Source: Armatimonadota bacterium
GTDB lineage: Bacteria; Armatimonadota; Fervidibacteria; Fervidibacterales; Fervidibacteraceae
Length of the DNA: 6,946 nt
Direction of reading: 5' to 3'
Assembly (NCBI GenBank): GCA_026419315.1
Contig: JANZZQ010000059.1
Location: forward strand, 1 to 6,946
The stretch's first letter is position 1, and each line of letters opens with the position of its first letter. Positions 1 to 4,440 of the stretch are shown here, one piece after another. The notes below the pieces were generated by a model that searched no databases, was not told the origin of the DNA, and saw only the letters and a program-made list of their open reading frames with translations. The position numbers and the translations under genes are program-made.

Positions 1-85
1 GAACAAGCGCTTCAGCAGTAAGGGGCTTGTTCCTGCTCGGTTGCTTAAGAGATAGCCCCGTTTGCGACCTCACCGCAAAGATGCT

Positions 86-145
86 TTCGCCCTTCAACTT
101 GTAGGTTTTGAACCAACGATTTTTGGGGGCTTGGTGAAGGGCGAA
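86..145. repeat. 11-bp inverted repeat with nested hairpin
   Basis: TTCGCCCTTCA (86-96) is the exact reverse complement of TGAAGGGCGAA (135-145). The 38-nt interior contains a second small hairpin, GGTT-TTG-AACC (104-114). It is flanked on both sides by 6-bp hairpins (61-79, loop of 7; 157-174, loop of 6). This clustering suggests a folded RNA or a mobile intergenic repeat rather than chance. There is no U-tract, so it is not a standard terminator. Its function is unknown. Confidence 0.5.
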
Positions 146-215
146 TTTTTGCGGGTCTTTCGGTTGGGCGAAAGCCTAACCCCGTTGTGACCCTTTGCCC
201 ATGACCGTTAGCGGG

Positions 216-245
216 TTGACAAGCACCAACCTTAACCGACAGAAT
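216..245 (+). promoter_or_regulatory. Possible sigma70-type promoter far upstream of feoB
   Basis: A perfect -35 consensus TTGACA (216-221) is followed after 18 nt by CAGAAT (240-245), which matches four of six bases of TATAAT. If used, it would give a leader of about 360 nt before the feoB start. That leader would include the hairpins at 360-373, 502-514 and 543-587. The -10 element is weak and other starts are possible, so the call is tentative. Confidence 0.25.
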
Positions 246-542
246 TTTCGCTCAGCAACTTTCTGTGTTTCAGGGGGTCAGTTCTCTTTGAGCCGAAATT
301 GAATGGGGTGGACTTATAACTAACTGGAGTTTCGGCACCTCTGTGGTCTGCCAAGCGCACAGAAGATTTTCTGCTGGGCGAATTTAACGCTTGGAAAATT
401 GCCGCCAGTTATTGGCTGGAGCAAGTAGCGTGAAGCATTGATCGTCAACAAATTTGAGGAGCAAAACGGCTGCATAATTTGAGAGGCATGACATGGCTGG
501 TCAGGAGTTTCCTGTCAACAATGAATTTGGGCGATGATTGCT

Positions 543-587
543 TCGGTAGCGAAACGGGTTCTTTTAGGGCAGTCCCTTCGCTACCGA
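543..587 (+). promoter_or_regulatory. Stem-loop just upstream of the feoB ribosome binding site
   Basis: TCGGTAGCGAA (543-553) pairs perfectly with TTCGCTACCGA (577-587). Inside it, GGG (556-558) can pair with CCC (574-576) after a 2-nt bulge, giving a stem of up to 14 bp with a 15-nt loop. It ends about 9 nt before the purine-rich ribosome binding site (596-608) of the FeoB G-domain gene. The bases CCCTT (574-578) could instead pair with AAGGG (600-604) in that site, so the fold could control translation. It could also be an operator or an mRNA-stabilising hairpin. The inverted repeat is seen directly; the regulatory role is inferred. Confidence 0.45.
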
Positions 588-614
588 TAGGGAATAGGGA
601 AGGGGAAGCAAAGC

Positions 615-1277
615 ATGGACAAGTCCGAAAAAATAGTTCGCCAGAAGCGATCAACGGGTGCCAGCATAGCGGAGTGGTGGAACCGATTGAGGCGCCGTTC
701 ATACGAGGCTGAGCCTCAAAGGCGAGTTGCCCTTGTGGGAGCTCCCAATGTTGGCAAAAGCCTGATCTTCAACCGCCTGACAGGGATTTATGTCACTGTC
801 TCAAACTATCCCGGCACAACGGTGGAGGTATTTCGGGGGCGAACCTACATTGAAGGCGAGCTTTACGAAATTGTTGACACGCCGGGTATGTATTCCCTAA
901 TGCCGGGCTCGGAAGAAGAAAGGGTGGCTCGCAGGTTGTTGATGGAAGAACACCCTGATGCGGTCGTCCATGTCATTGACGCAAAGAACTTGGGGCGAAT
1001 GTTGCCACTGACTCTGCAATTGATTGAAGCGGGGTTTAAGGTGATTTTGGCGCTGAACATGATGGATGAGGCAAACAAAGTGGGTCTGAAAATTGACACT
1101 GAACTCCTTTCCGAAATCTTGTGCGTTCCAGTGGTGCCGGTGGTCGCCACAACGGGACAAGGAATCGCCGAACTGAGGAGGGTGATCCATGCAACCGTCA
1201 ATGACACCGATGCCGATCAGATACGATGCGAAATTGGAAGACGCGATCAATCTCATAGTGGGGTTCCTAAACGATGA
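615..1277 (+). CDS. feoB: FeoB N-terminal GTPase domain as a separate protein
   Basis: This is the cytoplasmic G-protein part of the ferrous iron transporter FeoB, 220 aa. The GTP-binding motifs are in order: G1 GAPNVGKS (42-49), the FeoB-type G2 region NYPGTTVE (64-71), G3 DTPG (88-91), G4 NMMD (148-151) and a G5-like VATTGQG (177-183). FeoB similarity stops at about residue 193. The last 27 residues are hydrophilic and do not resemble FeoB, because the FeoB reading continues in the +1 frame. The ATG at 615 follows a purine-rich site (AGGGAAGGGGAAG, 596-608), and an in-frame stop at 588-590 limits any extension. About 36 residues precede the first beta strand, with 11 Lys/Arg and a Trp-Trp pair (21-22), an unusual extension that may touch the membrane. 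It overlaps the permease gene by 89 nt. No feoA is visible. It could be one half of a naturally split transporter or the front of a frameshifted feoB. Confidence 0.88.
   Translation: MDKSEKIVRQKRSTGASIAEWWNRLRRRSYEAEPQRRVALVGAPNVGKSLIFNRLTGIYVTVSNYPGTTVEVFRGRTYIEGELYEIVDTPGMYSLMPGSEEERVARRLLMEEHPDAVVHVIDAKNLGRMLPLTLQLIEAGFKVILALNMMDEANKVGLKIDTELLSEILCVPVVPVVATTGQGIAELRRVIHATVNDTDADQIRCEIGRRDQSHSGVPKR
1175..1191 (+). promoter_or_regulatory. Strong internal ribosome binding site for the FeoB permease gene
   Basis: GAGGAGGGTGATCC (1175-1188) lies directly before the ATG at 1189. It differs from a full match to the 16S rRNA 3' end (GGAGGTGATC) by one extra G. GGAGG sits 7 nt from the start. It lies within the coding frame of the G-domain gene (codons for Leu-Arg-Arg-Val-Ile-His). 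This supports real, translationally coupled initiation of the second FeoB polypeptide, although AGG-AGG Arg codons could produce the match by chance. Confidence 0.6.
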
Positions 1278-2661
1278 CTACGGCTTGAGCAAGCGGGCAA
1301 TCGCTTTGTTGTTATTGCAAGGCGACAGAGAAATTTGGGCTCTGGTTGAAGAGCGAGAAGGTCAGGAAGCCGCAAGTGCCATCAGGCAAATTTTGCGAGA
1401 AATTCAAAGTGGTGGGGAAAGAAACCCTCTTTACCGCATCGCGATGAGAAGACAAATGCTCAGCGAATACATTGCTGAAAGGGTCATTGAGCGGGTTGCG
1501 GATAAGCCGGCAACTTTCTCCCAAAAATTGGGCGACCTACTCATCCACCCAATTTGGGGCACGCTGTTCCTGTTGGCTCTGCTTTACTTCGGCTTTTACC
1601 AATTTGTTGGCGTTTTCGCCGCTGGGACTTTGGTTGAGTTGCTTGAAGACAAAATTTTCGGCAACTACATCCTTCCCCCAATTGAAAGGTTCTTCAACTG
1701 GCTTATCCCTTGGGCTTTGCTTCGGGATTTATTTGTCGGCGAATATGGCATTTTCACCCTGGGCATCCGTTACGCCATTGCTCTGTTGTTGCCCATTGTC
1801 ACGGCGTTTTTCCTCGTCTTTTCGCTCGTTGAAGATAGCGGTTACTTCCCACGATTGGCTTTGCTCGTTGACAGGCTGTTCAAAAAGATTGGGCTTTCGG
1901 GAAGGGCAGTCATCCCGATGGTTCTCGGTTTCGGTTGCGACACGATGGCAACCTTGGTCACACGGATTTTGGAAACTCGGCGCGAACGGATAATTGCGAC
2001 TTTGCTGTTGGCGTTGGCGATTCCTTGTTCCGCTCAATTGGGCGTGATGATGGCAACAGTGTCAAAAGTCAAGGGCGGCATTTTGCTCTGGACACTTTTC
2101 GTTTTTTCCGTTTTCCTCCTCATAGGTTACTTGACCTCAAGGCTTTTGCCGGGCGAAAAGCCCCGGTTTTTCATTGAGGTGGTGCCTTTGAGGGTGCCAA
2201 AACTTGACAATGTCCTTGTCAAAACGTGGACAAGGTTGCAGTGGTATTTGCTTGAGGTAACGCCGCTTTTCATTCTGGCGAGCGTTTTAATCTGGTTGGG
2301 GCAGGTAACTCAGGTTTTTGACCTAATTATCGCCGCACTCTCTTATCCTGTCCAATGGGTTGGACTTCCCAAAGAAGTGGCGACAGTCATCTTGTTCGGG
2401 TTCTTCAGGCGGGATTACGGCGCCGCAGGGCTCCTTGATATGGTTGAGAAGGGAGCAATCGGTGGAATTGACTTGGTGACGACCGCCATCATCTTGACAC
2501 TTTTTGTCCCTTGCATCGCCCAGTTTTTGATGATGGTTCGTGAACACGGTTGGCTCATCGCAGCAAAAATTGCTGGCTTTATCTTCCCCTTTGCCTTCCT
2601 TTGCGGGTTCATCGCAAAGCATTTGCTAACGCTTCTCGGTCATTTCGGTTTGGTAGGTTAG
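1189..2661 (+). CDS. feoB: FeoB membrane permease with helical linker domain
   Basis: This is the ferrous iron permease part of FeoB, 490 aa, in the inner membrane. Residues about 9-105 correspond to the helical domain that follows the G domain in ordinary FeoB (PIRYDAKLEDAI, then DDYGLSKRAIALLLLQGD at 29-46). The membrane part starts near 118. The first gate motif carries LVEDSGYFPR (213-222), the conserved Cys250 in GFGCDTMAT and AIPCSAQLG (277-285). The second gate has GFFRRDYGAAG (404-414) and VPCIAQF (440-446). About eight to ten hydrophobic segments fit the family. The GFGCDTMAT and RRDYGAAG versions resemble a FeoB subfamily I associate with anaerobes and thermophiles, not E. coli FeoB. 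The ATG at 1189 is chosen for its ribosome binding site; ATGs at 1201 and 1210 are alternatives. It should work with the GTPase encoded just upstream; together they total about the length of a single FeoB. Confidence 0.92.
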   Translation: MQPSMTPMPIRYDAKLEDAINLIVGFLNDDYGLSKRAIALLLLQGDREIWALVEEREGQEAASAIRQILREIQSGGERNPLYRIAMRRQMLSEYIAERVIERVADKPATFSQKLGDLLIHPIWGTLFLLALLYFGFYQFVGVFAAGTLVELLEDKIFGNYILPPIERFFNWLIPWALLRDLFVGEYGIFTLGIRYAIALLLPIVTAFFLVFSLVEDSGYFPRLALLVDRLFKKIGLSGRAVIPMVLGFGCDTMATLVTRILETRRERIIATLLLALAIPCSAQLGVMMATVSKVKGGILLWTLFVFSVFLLIGYLTSRLLPGEKPRFFIEVVPLRVPKLDNVLVKTWTRLQWYLLEVTPLFILASVLIWLGQVTQVFDLIIAALSYPVQWVGLPKEVATVILFGFFRRDYGAAGLLDMVEKGAIGGIDLVTTAIILTLFVPCIAQFLMMVREHGWLIAAKIAGFIFPFAFLCGFIAKHLLTLLGHFGLVG

Positions 2662-2741
2662 TTGCGTTCGCTTTCTTCCGATTGAGATGGCTGTTAATGC
2701 TCCCACTAAGGGCACCAACCCGCAATCGCTGGCAAGCCCGG

Positions 2742-2758
2742 AGCGTTTTCGCAACGCT
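2742..2758. repeat. Small hairpin next to the terminator candidate
   Basis: AGCGTT (2742-2747) pairs with AACGCT (2753-2758) around a 5-nt loop. It lies 8 nt before the larger stem-loop at 2767-2786. A third short pairing, CTGA-GTTT-TCAG (2757-2768), overlaps both, so the hairpins could be alternative folds. Confidence 0.4.
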
Positions 2759-2766
2759 GAGTTTTC

Positions 2767-2790
2767 AGTCGGGCACCGGCCCGACTTTCA
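2767..2790. terminator. Candidate bidirectional terminator between convergent genes
   Basis: AGTCGGGC (2767-2774) pairs perfectly with GCCCGACT (2779-2786) around the tetraloop ACCG. The GC-rich stem sits 105 nt after the feoB stop and about 100 nt beyond the stop of the minus-strand operon. It is followed by TTTC on the plus strand and by TGAAAAC on the minus strand. The U-tracts are short, so intrinsic termination is plausible but not certain. The convergent position supports the call. Confidence 0.5.
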
Positions 2791-2882
2791 ACGTGCTGGC
2801 AAATTTTGGGAGGAACAATTTCGTCGAGTTTGTTTGCGAGTGAGGCGACTGGTCAACTTCGGCTTGAAAGTTTATTGCAAGT

Positions 2883-3356
2883 TTAGCCTTGAAGTTCTCT
2901 CCTTCCCTCTTCAACGATTTCAAGCAACCTTTGGGCGAAGCGTTCTAAGCGGGCGAGGACATTGCGAATGTATTCCTCTGTCTCTTGGCGCCGGGTTTCC
3001 GCTTCCTGCTGGGCTTCAGTTAAAATTTCGTGGGCTCGTTGTTCAGCCTGTCGGACTATAAGGCTCTCATCAACCAACCTTTCCGCCTCTTGTCTTGCAC
3101 GCTCCAAAATCTTTTCTGCCTCTCGCTTAGCCTCTTCGACGATGCGTTGAGCTTCCTCCCTTGCAGCCCTCAAAAACCGTTCACTTTCCCTTTGGATTTC
3201 CATTGCTTTCCGGATTTCGTCCGGCAAAGACGCTCTCATTCGGTGCAGTTTTGTCGCGAACAGTTCTTCGTCAACGATGACCCATCGTCCTAAGATCCGC
3301 CTTCCGTTCCTGACCAGCTCTTCGAGTTCCGTGATTGCACGATAGATGTCAGATAT
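2883..3356 (-). CDS. SepIVA/DivIVA-like coiled-coil protein with likely AUA start
   Basis: With the start proposed here this is a 157-aa, highly charged, almost wholly helical protein. Residues about 1-45 form a small N-terminal module (SDIYRAITELEELVRNGRR, then VIVDEEL). From about 46 to 150 a long Glu/Arg/Ala coiled coil follows. The layout resembles the mycobacterial Rv2927c/SepIVA type: an N-terminal helix, a Val/Asp-rich strand, a RASLPDEI-like segment and a coiled coil. Such proteins are often annotated as cell-division-initiation or ATP synthase B-like, so a scaffold role at the envelope is inferred. The first in-frame ATG (3239) lacks a ribosome binding site and would cut off the conserved first 39 residues. 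The upstream frame is open, and AAAGGAGG (3372-3365) lies 8 nt before an in-frame ATA (3356-3354). There is no in-frame ATG, GTG or TTG in between. The gene begins 2 nt after the coaD stop, so coupled translation is likely. It is the last gene of the operon. Confidence 0.75.
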   Translation of the reverse strand: MSDIYRAITELEELVRNGRRILGRWVIVDEELFATKLHRMRASLPDEIRKAMEIQRESERFLRAAREEAQRIVEEAKREAEKILERARQEAERLVDESLIVRQAEQRAHEILTEAQQEAETRRQETEEYIRNVLARLERFAQRLLEIVEEGRRELQG

Positions 3357-3358
3357 GG

Positions 3359-3847
3359 TTACCGCCTCCTTTCTGCCGCTTTTCTCCTAAGCCTTTCAGC
3401 GACATTGTCGGGAACCAGGTCCCTCAAGCAGCCATTGAGCGACGCAACTTCCTTAACAGCACTGGAACTTAGGTAAGCGTAGGGTAAACTGGTCATGAGA
3501 AAGAGCGTTTCAATTTCGGGCGCGAGTTTGCGGTTAATGGCAGCCATCTGGAACTCGTAATCAAAATCTGTCACAGCCCTCAAGCCTTTGATTATGACTT
3601 TTGCCCCTTTTTGCCGGACAAAGTTAACCAACAGCCCATCAAAGGCTTCAACGGTGACATTGGGCAAGTGACTGCAGCACTCTTTCAGCATCTCAACTCG
3701 CTCTTCTAAAGTGAACCAAGGCGTTTTTGCTGGGTTGGTGGTCACAGCGACAATTAATTCGTCGAAAATTTTTGACGCGCGCTCTATCACATCCAAGTGA
3801 CCGTTGGTCACAGGGTCAAAAGTTCCGGGATAGACGGCGCGAATCAT
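3359..3847 (-). CDS. coaD: Phosphopantetheine adenylyltransferase
   Basis: This cytoplasmic enzyme transfers the adenylyl group of ATP to 4'-phosphopantetheine, giving dephospho-CoA, the penultimate step of coenzyme A synthesis. The 162-aa length is normal for CoaD. Diagnostic features are YPGTFDPVTNGH (6-17) with the nucleotidyltransferase TNGH motif, Lys41, GLR (88-90), DFDYEFQMAAINRKL (94-108) and the C-terminal SSSAVKE (127-133). The ATG at 3847 overlaps the rsmD stop codon as ATGA, a typical coupling arrangement, and gives the usual family N-terminus. A TTG five codons upstream (3862) is possible but has a badly spaced ribosome binding site. The rsmD-coaD pair is common in bacteria. The end of coaD (AGG CGG TAA) forms part of the ribosome binding site for the next gene. 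Confidence 0.97.
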   Translation of the reverse strand: MIRAVYPGTFDPVTNGHLDVIERASKIFDELIVAVTTNPAKTPWFTLEERVEMLKECCSHLPNVTVEAFDGLLVNFVRQKGAKVIIKGLRAVTDFDYEFQMAAINRKLAPEIETLFLMTSLPYAYLSSSAVKEVASLNGCLRDLVPDNVAERLRRKAAERRR

Positions 3848-4419
3848 CTTTCGTCCCCCCAATCTCCTGTTGGTGAGTAAAAGCGCAAGACATGCTCGCT
3901 TACCCTGCGGTGTTCAAAGGCTATGAGACGGCCGATCGTTTCCGGCAAACTTTCCCTCGCCAATTGCTGAACCACGACGAGCTGAGGACCTTGAAGCAAT
4001 TCCAGATGATTGCCCAACCACGTCATCAATTGCAATGCCAAATCGCTGCCGTAAGGTGGGTCTAAGAAAACGATGTCGAACCTTTCCCCCTCAGCCAGAA
4101 GTTGGGGTAGTTTGCGCCTCGCATCTCCCTTGACGATTCTTGCTCGATCAAAAAGTTTCGTTAGCAACAGGTTTGTCTTTATGGTTTCAACGCACCTTCC
4201 GTCTAACTCAACAAACACGACTTTTTCAGCACCCCGACTCAGCGCTTCAATCCCGACCGCTCCTGTCCCCGCACATAAGTCAAGGAAGCGACTTCCAATG
4301 ACCAATCGCCCAAGCATGTCAAACAAGACCGTTCTAATTCGGTCGGTTGTGGGTCGGACCCGAGCATGAGATGGGCTTTTTAACCTTACGCCTTTACTTG
4401 TGCCCGCAATTACCCTCAC
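3844..4419 (-). CDS. rsmD: 16S rRNA (guanine-966-N2)-methyltransferase
   Basis: This is an SAM-dependent methyltransferase that modifies N2 of G966 in 16S rRNA (E. coli numbering) on the small subunit, near the P site. At 191 aa it has the family length. Features in order are the N-terminal MRVIAGTSKG, RPTTDRIR (22-29), the SAM-binding FLDLCAGTGAVGIEAL (45-60), the acidic FVELD (69-73) and the catalytic FLDPPY (118-123). The start is GTG at 4419, with AGGAGG (4435-4430) 10 nt upstream. An ATG at 4422 is in another frame. It begins 21 nt after the rsmB stop, and its own stop overlaps the coaD start. It probably belongs to the same transcript as rsmB and coaD. Confidence 0.95.
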   Translation of the reverse strand: MRVIAGTSKGVRLKSPSHARVRPTTDRIRTVLFDMLGRLVIGSRFLDLCAGTGAVGIEALSRGAEKVVFVELDGRCVETIKTNLLLTKLFDRARIVKGDARRKLPQLLAEGERFDIVFLDPPYGSDLALQLMTWLGNHLELLQGPQLVVVQQLARESLPETIGRLIAFEHRRVSEHVLRFYSPTGDWGDER

Positions 4420-4440
4420 ATTTCGGTCCCCTCCTGTCCT

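Larger units (their letters stand above)
1..614. other. Gene-free, hairpin-rich stretch upstream of feoB
   Basis: No reading frame here looks like a gene. The plus frames open at the left edge close within about 100 bases, and the longest minus frame (about 48-251) has no convincing start and no recognisable motif. The stretch holds several perfect inverted repeats: 1-8 with 25-32, 61-66 with 74-79, 86-96 with 135-145 (11 bp), 157-162 with 169-174, 360-364 with 369-373, 502-506 with 510-514, and 543-553 with 577-587 (11 bp). The short ones can be chance; the two 11-bp ones are unlikely to be. It may be an untranslated leader of feoB, a structured RNA, or a dispersed intergenic repeat. It does not match what I know of RNase P RNA, tmRNA, SRP RNA or tRNA. 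Confidence 0.6.
2662..2882. other. Convergent intergenic region
   Basis: This separates the end of feoB (+) from the end of the minus-strand operon. It contains two tandem hairpins (2742-2758 and 2767-2786). An open plus frame starting at 2687 runs across it, but it continues antisense through the coiled-coil gene and has no family features, so I do not call it. Nothing else is recognisable. Confidence 0.6.

Noticed and set aside
48..251. Minus-strand open frame of about 68 codons
   Set aside because: It has no plausible start with a ribosome binding site, composition is Pro/Gln/Gly-rich without motifs, and it coincides with the inverted repeats.
1..444. RNase P RNA, tmRNA, SRP RNA, tRNA or a metal riboswitch
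   Set aside because: I looked for their conserved cores (for example the TTCGA-type T loop and the RNase P helix P4 sequence) and found none. The hairpins remain unassigned.
445..712. Open frames on both strands just before and overlapping the FeoB start (85 aa minus, 77 aa plus)
   Set aside because: No family motifs, and both overlap the feoB leader hairpin and the start of the clear G-domain gene. The plus frame has no convincing ribosome binding site.
1170..1220. Programmed +1 frameshift joining the two feoB frames
   Set aside because: No recognisable slippery codon such as the prfB CTT-T type is present. The purine-rich site is placed correctly for the ATG at 1189, which is the simpler reading. 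It is kept only as an alternative.
863..1256. Two minus-strand open frames of 114 and 119 aa
   Set aside because: They are antisense to the G-domain motifs of FeoB and carry no features of their own.
2687..3061. 124-aa plus-strand open frame after feoB
   Set aside because: It crosses the terminator-like hairpins and then runs antisense through the coiled-coil gene. Low-complexity antisense of a Glu/Arg-rich coiled coil easily yields open frames.
3848..3862. TTG at 3862 as the coaD start
   Set aside because: AGGAGA lies almost directly against the TTG, and the ATG at 3847 gives the standard CoaD N-terminus and an ATGA overlap with rsmD.
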